A stretch of 32,580 nt of DNA from Synergistaceae bacterium (lineage in GTDB: Bacteria; Synergistota; Synergistia; Synergistales; Synergistaceae), in contig JAISXR010000028.1 in NCBI GenBank assembly GCA_031270375.1, positions 1 to 32,580 of the forward strand, written 5' to 3'. A program made the position numbers and the translations under genes. A model generated the notes under the pieces. It was not told where the DNA came from and did not search any database. It saw nothing but the letters and a program-made list of their open reading frames with translations. Numbering within the stretch: the first letter of the stretch is position 1; each line of letters begins with the position of its first letter. This document shows positions 1-8,609 of the stretch, in pieces.

Positions 1-63
1 CGATCGTCAAGTCCCTGCATCTGCATCCCTCCGTAAATCTCGTCGCACAGGCAAGATTATACG

Positions 64-807
64 TCAAATTTTCCCGCCGTTCGATATCATATTACACAGG
101 TTCTCATAATTAAATTCGCGCCACGATCCCACTCGCATTTTGTCCAAAAATAAATTTCCCACGCCGGTTCTCTTCAGACGAACTACTCTATTGCCAAGCG
201 CCTTCGCCATGAGCCTGATCTCTCTCTTGAATCCCTCAGCCAGGACGACCCGCCAATGTCTGCCGTCATCCGGGCGCCCCGGAGACAATTCCGCGGGCAC
301 CAATAATTTCTTATCTATAATAACACCTCTTGCCCATTCCTTCACATGTTTTTCTTCAAGCGCGCGTTCGAGAATCACATCGTAAGTTTTGCGGACGCCC
401 GATGACGGGTGGACGATCGACTGCGAGAACTGCCCGTCGTTGGTGAGAATCAGAAGCCCCTCGCTGTCGAGGTCGAGCCTTCCGGCGGGAAACAGCCCCA
501 CGTCCCTGCGCGTCTCCGGCAGCAGGTCGATGACCGTGCGCCGCCGCTCGTCGCTCACCGCGGACAGCACGCCGCGCGGCTTGTTCATGACGATATAGAT
601 CGCCGGCGCCGGGCTCACGGCGACACCGTCGACGGCGACCTCCTCTCCGTCGGCGACCATCCTTCCGGGAGAAATTTCCGAATCGTCTCCCACCCTGACC
701 CGCCCCGACGCGATCAGCAGATCGGCGTCCCTTCGGGATGCCGTGCCGCAGAGGGCAAGATACCTGTTGAGCCGTATCGGGTATGATATTCTTTCCGCGT
801 TACTCAT
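64..807 (-). CDS. rluB: RsuA/RluB-family pseudouridine synthase
   Basis: S4-like N-terminus (RLNRYLALCGTASRRDADLLIASGRV), then MNKPRGVLS and the catalytic-motif region GRLDLDSEGLLILTNDG. The ORF extends to 828, but the start at MSNAER (807) looks more likely; this start is uncertain. Confidence 0.9.
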   Translation of the reverse strand: MSNAERISYPIRLNRYLALCGTASRRDADLLIASGRVRVGDDSEISPGRMVADGEEVAVDGVAVSPAPAIYIVMNKPRGVLSAVSDERRRTVIDLLPETRRDVGLFPAGRLDLDSEGLLILTNDGQFSQSIVHPSSGVRKTYDVILERALEEKHVKEWARGVIIDKKLLVPAELSPGRPDDGRHWRVVLAEGFKREIRLMAKALGNRVVRLKRTGVGNLFLDKMRVGSWREFNYENLCNMISNGGKI

Positions 808-1396
808 CCGGCGTATCCCAACCGTCATGTCCGGGATTTTTCACGAAAGTATCCTGCAATTCTTCCAGCGTGGGAAGGGAGGCTATTGAGTCGAGGCCGA
901 AAAGGTCGAGGAACCTGGCCGTCGTCCTGTAGAGAAGGGGGTTACCCGTGCTTTTTTTTCGCCCCGCGACACGCACGAGCCCGTGCTTCAGGAGCGTCTC
1001 TATGACGCGGTCGCACCTCACCGTGCGAATTTCCTCCATCTCCCCCCTGGTCACGGGCTGATTGTAGGCCACCACCGCGAGCGTTTCGAGCGCCGCCTTG
1101 CTCAGACGGACGCGCTGCGCGGAAGCGGCGCCCTGATATTCGGCCACCGTGCTTTCGAGATCCGGCGCCGTCGCCATCTGCCAGCCTCCGGCGAGCGCAA
1201 GCAACGTCACGCCCCGTCCCTCGTCGCAGAGTTCCTTGAGTTTGGCGATTCCCCGCGACACCGCGGCAACAGACACACCGAGAGCGGACGCCAATTCGTT
1301 CTCCGACACCGGCTGCGTGGAGATGAACAGCAGCGCTTCGAGCTGCCGAACCAGCATATCATGCTCGCCGAGGTCATCCAGTCTCAATGCCGACAT
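800..1396 (-). CDS. scpB: Segregation and condensation protein ScpB
   Basis: QLEALLFISTQPVSENELASALGV, ALETLAVVAYNQPVTRGEMEEIRTV and the GRKKSTGNPLLYRTTARFLDLFGL signature; overlaps scpA. Confidence 0.95.
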   Translation of the reverse strand: MSALRLDDLGEHDMLVRQLEALLFISTQPVSENELASALGVSVAAVSRGIAKLKELCDEGRGVTLLALAGGWQMATAPDLESTVAEYQGAASAQRVRLSKAALETLAVVAYNQPVTRGEMEEIRTVRCDRVIETLLKHGLVRVAGRKKSTGNPLLYRTTARFLDLFGLDSIASLPTLEELQDTFVKNPGHDGWDTPDE

Positions 1397-2147
1397 CCCC
1401 CCATTCCTCCGTCTGCGTGAGCCTGACCGCGCCCAGGCGCGACATTTCGAGCAGCGCGAGCAGCGTCACGATGAGCGCCCCCGCGCCAAAGCGGGCAAGC
1501 GCCGCCGAAAGGGTGACCGCGCCCCCATCGGCAAGCAGTTCCCTTATCTCGTCCATCCTGCGGTCGACCTGGATTTCCTGCGGCACCGCATCGGGTATTT
1601 CCTCCATGAAGTCGTCCCGCGCGGAACGGGCCCTCGACCTCGAGTATTCCTCGATGAGAGTCCACCAGAGCGTCGACAGTCCGTACAGGTCTCCTATGTC
1701 GAACCAGGGGGGGCCGCCTTCGTCGGATATCCGCGCGAACGAACGCTCGCGCTCCGCCTTCATCCCGTCCAGCCTCGCCGCGGCGCTCCTGTACGGTTTG
1801 AAGCGCTCCAGCGCGGCCGCGAGCCGCTCCTCGGTCAATTCGCCGTCCCCGAATTCGTCCGCCGCGCCGGAGGCAGCCTCTGAGCCTTCATCTCCGCCAT
1901 TCGCTCCGGGGAGCAGCGAGCGCACTTTTCTGATCAGTATGCGGCTCGCGAGCGAGAAAAATTCGGCGAGTTCCGACAAGGTGGCTTTATTCGACGCAAA
2001 GAGATACGATACGTACTGCGACAGAACGTCGGTCAATTTCACCGACGAGGCGTCGATAGCGCTCGTCTCCACCAGATGGCAGAGCAGGTCGAGCGGTCCC
2101 GAAAAATCCTTCAGCTTTATCTCGAACACAGGATCTTCTGCCATCAT
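1374..2147 (-). CDS. scpA: Segregation and condensation protein ScpA
   Basis: FEIKLKDFSGPLDLLCHLVETSAIDASSVKLTDVLSQY, the typical kleisin N-terminus; adjacent to scpB. Confidence 0.95.
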   Translation of the reverse strand: MMAEDPVFEIKLKDFSGPLDLLCHLVETSAIDASSVKLTDVLSQYVSYLFASNKATLSELAEFFSLASRILIRKVRSLLPGANGGDEGSEAASGAADEFGDGELTEERLAAALERFKPYRSAAARLDGMKAERERSFARISDEGGPPWFDIGDLYGLSTLWWTLIEEYSRSRARSARDDFMEEIPDAVPQEIQVDRRMDEIRELLADGGAVTLSAALARFGAGALIVTLLALLEMSRLGAVRLTQTEEWGDVGIETG

Positions 2148-2168
2148 CTTGCCGATTTGGGCCGGAAA

Positions 2169-3161
2169 TCATTTAATTTTGGGCATAGACAGTGCTTCGT
2201 ACACTTCGTCCATCGTCCGTTCCGCCGTCGCGCGCGCCCGTTCGGCCCCGTCGGACAGGATGGCGTTCAGCTCGCCGTCACGTTCCCCGAAATATTTCCT
2301 GCGTTCCTGAATGGGTGTCATGTGCTCGGTCACGTGCGCGATGAGGATTTTTTTGCAGTCGACGCATCCGATCGCGGCGGTTTTACAGCCGGAGGCAATG
2401 TCATCCATCTGCCCCCTGTCTGGGTTGAAAAATTTGTGCAGATCCCAGACGGGGCATTTGCCCGGGTCTCCCGGGTCGGTCCTGCGTTCGCGCGCCGGGT
2501 CGGTTACCATGGTGCGGATTTTTTTGTCGAGCACGGGTATTTCGTCCGCTATGTCGAGCGAATTTCCGTATGATTTGCTCATCTTGCGCCCGTCGGTGCC
2601 GGGTATTTTGGGGTTATAGGTCAGCATTATCGCCGGTTCGGGGAAAACCGGCCCGTAGAAGTTGTTGAACCGGCGCGCCAGTTCCCGCGATATTTCGAGG
2701 TGCGCCGTCTGATCCTCCCCGACCGGCACCTTTACGGCCTTGTATACGAGTATGTCGGAGGCCATGAGCACGGGATATCCGAGAAATCCGTAGGTAGAGA
2801 GGTCTTTGTTCTGGAGGTTCAATATCTGTTCCTTGTACGTGGGACAGCGTTCGAGCCAGCCCAGCGGGGCTATCATCGACAGGGCCATGTGAAGCTCTAT
2901 GTGTTGTTTGACGTGAGACTGCACGAATATCGCGCATTTTTGGGGATCCAGCCCCACCGCGAGCCAGTCGAGAAGTACCTCGCGAGTGTTCAGGGACAAC
3001 TTCGACGGGTCGGCGTAATCCGACATCAACGCGTGCCAGTCGACTATCGAGAAGTAACACTCGTGGTCTTCCTGAAGTTTCACCCAGTTCGAAAGAGCCC
3101 CCGCCATATGGCCCAGGTGAAGCCGGCCCGTCGGCCTCATCCCGCTGAAAACTACATCCAT
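2169..3161 (-). CDS. trpS: Tryptophan--tRNA ligase
   Basis: MDVVFSGMRPTGRLHLGHMAGAL (HIGH-like motif), KMSKSYGN (KMSKS motif). The start at 3161 is preceded by GGAGGT; the listed ORF start at 3254 is probably upstream of the true start. Confidence 0.95.
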   Translation of the reverse strand: MDVVFSGMRPTGRLHLGHMAGALSNWVKLQEDHECYFSIVDWHALMSDYADPSKLSLNTREVLLDWLAVGLDPQKCAIFVQSHVKQHIELHMALSMIAPLGWLERCPTYKEQILNLQNKDLSTYGFLGYPVLMASDILVYKAVKVPVGEDQTAHLEISRELARRFNNFYGPVFPEPAIMLTYNPKIPGTDGRKMSKSYGNSLDIADEIPVLDKKIRTMVTDPARERRTDPGDPGKCPVWDLHKFFNPDRGQMDDIASGCKTAAIGCVDCKKILIAHVTEHMTPIQERRKYFGERDGELNAILSDGAERARATAERTMDEVYEALSMPKIK

Positions 3162-3351
3162 CGCCCGCACCTCCGCAAAAATATTGGTCATTAATATAAC
3201 AGATTTGCCGCTTTTCGCCATAGGAACGTCCGAAACAAAATATCGCCGCGACACACTTTTCTCGAAATAAACGAAGGCGTTAGGCGGTTGTGCTATTATA
3301 TTCTTGTCAGTATATCCGATGAAAACGCGCGGCTCGTTAATCCGGAAAGAC

Positions 3352-3380
3352 TTGACTAATTGGCAAAATTATTAGATTAT
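3352..3380 (+). promoter_or_regulatory. Putative sigma70-type promoter for the lytic transglycosylase gene
   Basis: TTGACT (3352-3357), 17-bp spacer, GATTAT (3375-3380), upstream of the GTG start at 3466. Confidence 0.4.
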
Positions 3381-3465
3381 AAGAACCTCCTGTAACGATA
3401 TGGAATCGAGAGGGGCAAATATTCTCCGCCAGGAAGAATAATCCCCCCGAGAAGGAGGCAATGCT

Positions 3466-4266
3466 GTGGCGGACAAACATTCAAGACCACCCGACGGAAT
3501 GCTTTTCAGGACGATGGGCGTTTTCTTTGTCACCATAATGCCGTTTATAGTCTTACCATTCCTGATCGTCTCCGAATTTCTCGAATTGTCCGGATGGAAA
3601 CCGTACTATCTGAGATTCCCTGAGGCGAATCCTATCCTCTCGCGTTACGCTCCCAACAAATTGCCGTCGGGCGCCGAAATAGGTTATAACCGTCATGTGA
3701 TGTCGGCTGTCAGGGAGATGGGAATGTCGATTGACCAGTTCGACGAATGGATTGCCGCCTATCCGGGAAGCGCCATAAAACATCTGAGATACATGCCCGA
3801 GTCGATGCAGAGGGACGCTGCCAATATAGCCCTCTTCATAAGAAAATCGAACTGCACGATCGACGAAAAAACCGCGTGGCGTGAAGCCGCCGCTCTGGTC
3901 CACTACAGCGCCAAGTATGGTGTGCCGTCGGCCTTGACCACCGCCGTGGCTCAGGTGGAAAGCACGTTCAACCCCAACGCGGTCAGTTCGAAGGGCGCGT
4001 CGGGGGTCATGCAGGTGATGTGGGGGATACACAACGGCCTTTTGAGGTCGAACGGCATACAGCCCTCGCCGGGAAACAACCCTCTGGCGGATCCGGAACA
4101 CTCCATAGCCGCCGGATGCCTCCTGCTTTCGCGGTACATTCGGGCGTACGGATCGGTTCAGAAGGCCATAGACCGTTATTATGGCGGGACATCCGCCACC
4201 TATCACAGAAAAATAAACGTCAATATCGCGAAATTGATGACTCACCAGTCCAAACTTTTCGACTGA
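3466..4266 (+). CDS. Membrane-anchored lytic transglycosylase (SLT/goose-lysozyme-like domain)
   Basis: N-terminal hydrophobic segment; YGVPSALTTAVAQVESTFNPNAVSSKGASGVMQVMWG and DPEHSIAAGCLLLSRYIRAYG are SLT-domain motifs; GTG start with an upstream GGAGG. Confidence 0.88.
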   Translation: MADKHSRPPDGMLFRTMGVFFVTIMPFIVLPFLIVSEFLELSGWKPYYLRFPEANPILSRYAPNKLPSGAEIGYNRHVMSAVREMGMSIDQFDEWIAAYPGSAIKHLRYMPESMQRDAANIALFIRKSNCTIDEKTAWREAAALVHYSAKYGVPSALTTAVAQVESTFNPNAVSSKGASGVMQVMWGIHNGLLRSNGIQPSPGNNPLADPEHSIAAGCLLLSRYIRAYGSVQKAIDRYYGGTSATYHRKINVNIAKLMTHQSKLFD

Positions 4267-4359
4267 TCTATATAGGACTACAGAATCATTTACCGCGGGA
4301 CGAATAAATGGTATATTTTCTTCAAGCTATTTTAAGCTCAGGAAAGGAAGTTTTTGTTT

Positions 4360-4875
4360 ATGGACGGCCACATTCACGACTGCTTTAGGAAACGCGGCGG
4401 CGGGTACACGCTGACGGAGGTTTTGCTCACGATAATGATAATCGCGATATTAGCGGGCGGCACGATGCTCGCCGTCTCGCGCAGCAGCGACAACGCCGAG
4501 GCGACCGTCATCATGTCCGACCTCGACGCGGCAAAAAACGCCCTTCTCGCGTATTCCATGGAACACAGGACGAGGACATCCGACACGCTGGGCGATTTTA
4601 TAGGCAAGAGTTCATCCGTAATAATCAGTAGTCTGGACAATTATCTGAGTTCGCAGGTCACGACGGCAGGCAGCAAGGCCAAGGCTCATTTTGACAAAAT
4701 AAAAGTAGAAGTAGATACCGGCCCGTCTGGGAATGTCAGAATCGGTTTTGTGGAGTTTCCGGCGGAACAGGGCATCATCAACGCGCTGCGACGAAAAACA
4801 TCCGCCGCCGCCATGACCAGCGTAGCTTACGATTTTAACGCGGCGGAACCCTCTATCTGGCTCGACGTCAAATAG
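4360..4875 (+). CDS. Type IV prepilin-like / pseudopilin protein
   Basis: Class III signal CFRKRGGG^YTLTEVLLTIMIIAILAGGTMLAV followed by a hydrophilic C-terminus; SD-like AGGAAGG upstream. A TTG at 4354 is an alternative start. Confidence 0.8.
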   Translation: MDGHIHDCFRKRGGGYTLTEVLLTIMIIAILAGGTMLAVSRSSDNAEATVIMSDLDAAKNALLAYSMEHRTRTSDTLGDFIGKSSSVIISSLDNYLSSQVTTAGSKAKAHFDKIKVEVDTGPSGNVRIGFVEFPAEQGIINALRRKTSAAAMTSVAYDFNAAEPSIWLDVK

Positions 4876-4879
4876 ACGG

Positions 4880-4900
4880 TTGACGGCGGTATCCCGTCAA
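4880..4900. terminator. Possible bidirectional stem-loop between convergent genes
   Basis: TTGACGG (4880-4886), 7-nt loop, CCGTCAA (4894-4900) between the prepilin gene and the convergent minus-strand ORF. Only a short T-run (tccgtgtttt) follows. Confidence 0.3.
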
Positions 4901-5739
4901 TCCGTGTTTTCTCCCGCCGGGCCCTCCGAAGAGGATTGATGCCGCGCCGTCCTGCGCGGCGATTTTTTTACCCTCACTCCGCCGGAAGGTTTGTAACTCG
5001 CGAGCCCCTTCTTTTTTATCATCCTGTTGATGTGCATCTGCATATATGCCGCCCCGAAGAACCATATGAAGATCGCCGAAGGAGCAAATGTGACCGCCCG
5101 GGTGCGTATGAAATCCAGTTTGTTGGACAGCAGCTCATCTATTATCACCTCCCTGCTCCAATACAGGATATGCCTGTTGACGGTGAGGGATACGGCGAAA
5201 GCGCACGAAGCATATATGAGCAGGTTCGGCGGCATCACGTAATCAACGCCGAATTCGGACGCGACGGCGCCGCAAGCGCGGGCCGCCGCGAGAACCACAC
5301 TCGCGCAGTAAGAAACGAGCCATACCGACAGCGGCAGTTTGATTTTTTTTTCCTCCGGTTTTGCCATCAACAGCAGGGATTTTATACGGTTTTTCAGCCA
5401 GAAAACCGAACGCAGGCCAACCGTAGCGACGTTCAGCAGAAAGAGCAGGAGCGGGGACATCACTGGAAATTTCGGCCCCAATACGGATGTTTTTCCCGCC
5501 ATGACCGTGAATAAACCGGGCACATCGGGCTTGACGATTTTCCTGGACAATCGCGGGGATTTAGCTTGAACGCGGGATCGTCTTTCTTCCGGCGGCATGT
5601 CGGGACGCGCGTGCGACGCGCGCGGTTTCTGGATTATGCGCGTCTTTATTCTGCTCCCGCAGGCAGGACAATAATTTTCGTTCCACCAGGACGGTATGGG
5701 ATGAAAATTTTTCACGCAATATCTTTTGTATTCAGCCAT
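4897..5739 (-). CDS. Zinc-ribbon-containing multi-pass membrane protein, unknown function
   Basis: N-terminal YCVKN...WNENYCPACGSR Cys motif; several hydrophobic segments; a C-terminal IFIWFFGAAYMQMHINRMI segment resembles the neighbouring ORF. Confidence 0.75.
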   Translation of the reverse strand: MAEYKRYCVKNFHPIPSWWNENYCPACGSRIKTRIIQKPRASHARPDMPPEERRSRVQAKSPRLSRKIVKPDVPGLFTVMAGKTSVLGPKFPVMSPLLLFLLNVATVGLRSVFWLKNRIKSLLLMAKPEEKKIKLPLSVWLVSYCASVVLAAARACGAVASEFGVDYVMPPNLLIYASCAFAVSLTVNRHILYWSREVIIDELLSNKLDFIRTRAVTFAPSAIFIWFFGAAYMQMHINRMIKKKGLASYKPSGGVRVKKSPRRTARHQSSSEGPAGENTD

Positions 5740-6652
5740 CTGAATCGTAGTATTCGTCGTCGTCTTCTTCGGGCTCGAAGTCGTCTTTGGTCCACGGAAC
5801 CGCGACCCTGTCCTTCTTTACCGTGACGACGTATCTGCCTATCAACTCTCCGAGTGTGGCGTCACTTTCTATCTCGGACACGTCCGCGAAACCCGGCATC
5901 CCGAGGCCCATCAGCCTGTTTATATGATACTGTATATAAGCGGAACCGAATAGAAACAAGCCTATCCAGGAGGGCATGGTCCTTCCCACCATCACTCCCT
6001 CCTGGTCCCATTTTATCACCGCGCCCCTGAGCGCCCAGCGAAAGCAGAAAAAATTGAAACAACGCATCGGAAAAATAACCGACGCATAAAGCAATACGAG
6101 GGCAAACAACGTAGCATACGCGATCTCGATCGCAATGCCGAGCCCAGTGAAACGCCAAGCCGCGTAAAGCGCCGCCGAGACGGGCAAAAGCATTTGAACC
6201 GCAAACCCCAGTACGGCAAGCCGCTTGAAGGACGCTTCATCGACCCTGCGTTCTCCCATTTTGTTGAAGGCATACGCGTTGCCCCAAATCCACACATAAG
6301 GATAAGCGCCAAGAGTAATGAGGCAGAGTCCCAGGAATATCTTCAACGGGATATAACCCAAGACGGTGGATTCGTGGGCTTCCCTGGCGGCGCGCCGCTT
6401 ATCGCCGAAATACGCGAATATGTTCCTCACCAGTCTGAATGGCCACAACGAAACTACGCGCCAAACAATACCTCGCTTTTTCCCGCACCGCGCACGTCTT
6501 GAAGGCAACACAAAGTCGCAACCCTCCCGTTCCGATTTTTGTGAAAGGGGAATCCGCGTTCTTTTTCTGTATTTATTCGTTTTTACGTAAACTTCGGAGA
6601 AGCGCTCGTATTTTTTGTTTAACGAGTGCCGCCCTTTCTCTGAAAAAATCAT
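5732..6652 (-). CDS. Multi-pass membrane protein, unknown function, related to the adjacent ORF
   Basis: Hydrophobic segments; WIGLFLFGSAYIQYHINRLMGLGMPG resembles the downstream ORF; overlaps it by 8 nt. Confidence 0.75.
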   Translation of the reverse strand: MIFSEKGRHSLNKKYERFSEVYVKTNKYRKRTRIPLSQKSEREGCDFVLPSRRARCGKKRGIVWRVVSLWPFRLVRNIFAYFGDKRRAAREAHESTVLGYIPLKIFLGLCLITLGAYPYVWIWGNAYAFNKMGERRVDEASFKRLAVLGFAVQMLLPVSAALYAAWRFTGLGIAIEIAYATLFALVLLYASVIFPMRCFNFFCFRWALRGAVIKWDQEGVMVGRTMPSWIGLFLFGSAYIQYHINRLMGLGMPGFADVSEIESDATLGELIGRYVVTVKKDRVAVPWTKDDFEPEEDDDEYYDSDG

Positions 6653-6680
6653 CCTGCCGAAAATTTAAATAACAGGTAGA

Positions 6681-7874
6681 CTAACCCCCCGCGCCTGGGA
6701 ACATCTTGAGAAAACCATTGTCATCGTCCAATGCGCTTCCTTTCGGTTTATCGTCAGGCAGGCCGGGTATGACGTCCTGCGCGGGCGGAGGAGGAACTTG
6801 CGGTTTGAGGGGCGCCTGCGGTACAGTTTTGGGGACAGCGTTTATCGCGTTATCGGTCAAATCGGCGAGAGAATTGATCCCCATTATCTCCGCGAGGTTC
6901 GGCGAAAGAACGTCTTTTTCCGTATCTTCGCCGCCGGAATGTCCCACAGTGAATGATACCGGCGCTTGCTCCTCATCGGGAGACGGTATGAAAAACGGAG
7001 GCGGCGTCGCCGGAGGGGGAGGAGAAAAATCGAGGGGCGGCCCTGATTTCAACAATGCCTCCAGCGCGTTGTCGAGCGAGGCCTCGCTTCCGTCGACTCT
7101 CTCGGTCAACTCCTGAAACGTGACGCGCGGCCTATCCGTTCTTTTGCCGTCAATAGCCCCCGCGTTCGGGGCAGCTGGAACTACGGGTTTAGGCAAAGCG
7201 GCGGGCGGTTCCTCTGGCATGTCGATTCCCGGCACGGAGCGCGGCGGCGCCTGATGTATCTGCGAAAAAAATCCCCCCGCCTGCTGAGCGGGTCTCGATG
7301 GCGGCATGCCGGATGCGGCCTGATGTATTTGAGATATAGTTTCGGCCGGGGGTTGCGGCATTGGCGGCGTCGGTGCTTTCGGAGCCGGAACGCCGGGTGT
7401 CTGATGGATTTGGCTGAACAACCTGGCCGGCGGAACTGGCGGAACAGCAGGCGGCAATGCCGCCTCGGGAACGCGATTTTCGCCCGAAGGAGCTACAGGC
7501 GGTGGCAAAGTCTGTGTTCGTGCCGGCGGTGCCGGCATCCTCACCGGAGGCACGGGTGGTACAGGAGGAAGCGTCGCTTGCACCGGCGGAACGGACGGAA
7601 TTACCCCTTGCATTGGTGGAACGGACGGAATTACCCCTTGTACTGGTGGAACGGACGGAATCGCTCCTTGCACCGGCGAAACGGGCGGAATCACCGCTTG
7701 CACCGGCGGAACGGACGCCGGTTCTCTCTGAGCGGAACTAATTTTTTCCACCACCGCCGGAGCGCTTGACACAGCCTTGGGCGGGCTTGGCGCATCAGTC
7801 ACAGCGCCTCCGCATAACGGACAAAAAGGCTTGTCCCAATCTATCACGTTGCTGCAGCGAGTGCATTTTTTCAT
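6681..7874 (-). CDS. Zinc-ribbon protein with a long proline-rich, repeat-containing region
   Basis: MKKCTRCSNVIDWDKPFCPLCGG zinc ribbon (CxxC...CxxC); low-complexity P/V/Q-rich region with 10-aa repeats and three (F/I)SQIHQ motifs; start preceded by AGAGG. Confidence 0.75.
   Translation of the reverse strand: MKKCTRCSNVIDWDKPFCPLCGGAVTDAPSPPKAVSSAPAVVEKISSAQREPASVPPVQAVIPPVSPVQGAIPSVPPVQGVIPSVPPMQGVIPSVPPVQATLPPVPPVPPVRMPAPPARTQTLPPPVAPSGENRVPEAALPPAVPPVPPARLFSQIHQTPGVPAPKAPTPPMPQPPAETISQIHQAASGMPPSRPAQQAGGFFSQIHQAPPRSVPGIDMPEEPPAALPKPVVPAAPNAGAIDGKRTDRPRVTFQELTERVDGSEASLDNALEALLKSGPPLDFSPPPPATPPPFFIPSPDEEQAPVSFTVGHSGGEDTEKDVLSPNLAEIMGINSLADLTDNAINAVPKTVPQAPLKPQVPPPPAQDVIPGLPDDKPKGSALDDDNGFLKMFPGAGG
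7576..7717. repeat. 30-bp tandem repeat, about 4.7 copies, within the proline-rich coding region
   Basis: Copies at 7576, 7606, 7636, 7666 and partial 7696, consensus cttgcaccggcggaacggacggaattacc; translates to repeated VPPVQGVIPS on the minus strand. Confidence 0.85.
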
Positions 7875-7939
7875 CCTCTGACTCCCTTTCGGACGTCACC
7901 ACTTCGACGTCCGCCGATTCATCTGCGAATATGGGAAAT

Positions 7940-7968
7940 ATAATATATACAATTATCTCATATTTCAA
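7940..7968 (-). promoter_or_regulatory. Putative sigma70-type promoter for the zinc-ribbon/membrane-protein operon
   Basis: On the minus strand TTGAAA (7968-7963), 17-bp spacer, TATTAT (7945-7940), upstream of the ATG at 7874. Confidence 0.55.
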
Positions 7969-7971
7969 GTT

Positions 7972-8262
7972 TTATTGCCGTATATCGACCGTTTCTATTA
8001 TGTCATAAGCGTAAGATTCTTTGGATATATCCGTCATCTCAATCGCTGACAACTTGATTTTGTCCAAGAGGTCATCGGCATAAATTTTACCTCAAGAACA
8101 CACAACTTCATAATAAACTTCCAAAAGATTGACTCTGTTTATTATGAGTTCCGCATCACCGTCAACAGTTTCTTTATATGCCGCTCCAACGATATTCGCG
8201 CCAAGTTCGGCCTTTATATCCGCAATAAGAGCGCTAGCATCATAAACGTAAGTCGTTTTCAA
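7972..8262 (-). pseudogene. Decayed PIN-domain (VapC-like) toxin
   Basis: Own translation of the minus strand from TTG: LKTTYVYDASALIADIKAELGANIVGAAYKETVDGDAELIINRVNLLEVYYEVVCS*GKIYADDLLDKIKLSAIEMTDISKESYAYDIIETVDIRQ*. It has a PIN-like N-terminal Asp motif (YDASALIAD) and N-x-x-E (NLLEVYYEV), an in-frame TGA at 8092-8094, and no C-terminal half. Confidence 0.65.
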
Positions 8263-8460
8263 GCTCCCTTTCGGCGTATTTTCGTGCCCAAAAAACTATC
8301 AACGGTCACATCGTCGATACCCCAAAGTGGGCTGTGATACGTCAATTCCTCAACAGGCTCAATCGTCACAACGCTATCGTTTCTCACGCGCTTGTTTGGT
8401 TCGGAACGTATTTACGAAGTACGCTTGCAGAGCGTCTTCCTTCATCGCTTTTTCGTTCAT
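8259..8460 (-). pseudogene. Decayed cognate antitoxin, frameshifted
   Basis: Own translation: MNEKAMKEDALQAYFVNTFRTKQAREKR* then, shifted frame, DSVVTIEPVEELTYHSPLWGIDDVTVDSFLGTKIRRKGA*. An AGGAGG SD precedes the ATG, and the stop overlaps the toxin start. Confidence 0.5.
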
Positions 8461-8544
8461 AATGCCGAAACCTCCTATCGGTCAGGTTTCATGGTTTCAC
8501 ACAGGCGATCCACGCCCATAGTCTCCGCTGCCTCAATACATATT

Positions 8545-8573
8545 TATATAGCATATATCTCGTGAAATTTCAA
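8545..8573 (-). promoter_or_regulatory. Putative sigma70-type promoter of the decayed toxin-antitoxin module
   Basis: Minus strand TTGAAA (8573-8568), 17-bp spacer ending in TGC (extended -10), TATATA (8550-8545). Confidence 0.5.
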
Positions 8574-8609
8574 ACATTATTTGTCGCACACCCGGGAATG
8601 CCGCCTCTA

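Noticed and set aside
1387-2310. Plus-strand 307-aa ORF across scpA
   Set aside because: Ser/Arg-rich shadow frame antisense to ScpA and the end of TrpS.
7576-7717. Possible CRISPR-like direct repeats
   Set aside because: The 30-bp units are contiguous with no spacers and are in-frame coding repeats; no cas genes are nearby.
7254-7769. Plus-strand ORF with NGRN-type repeats
   Set aside because: The repeats simply mirror the 30-bp tandem repeat of the opposite-strand proline-rich gene.
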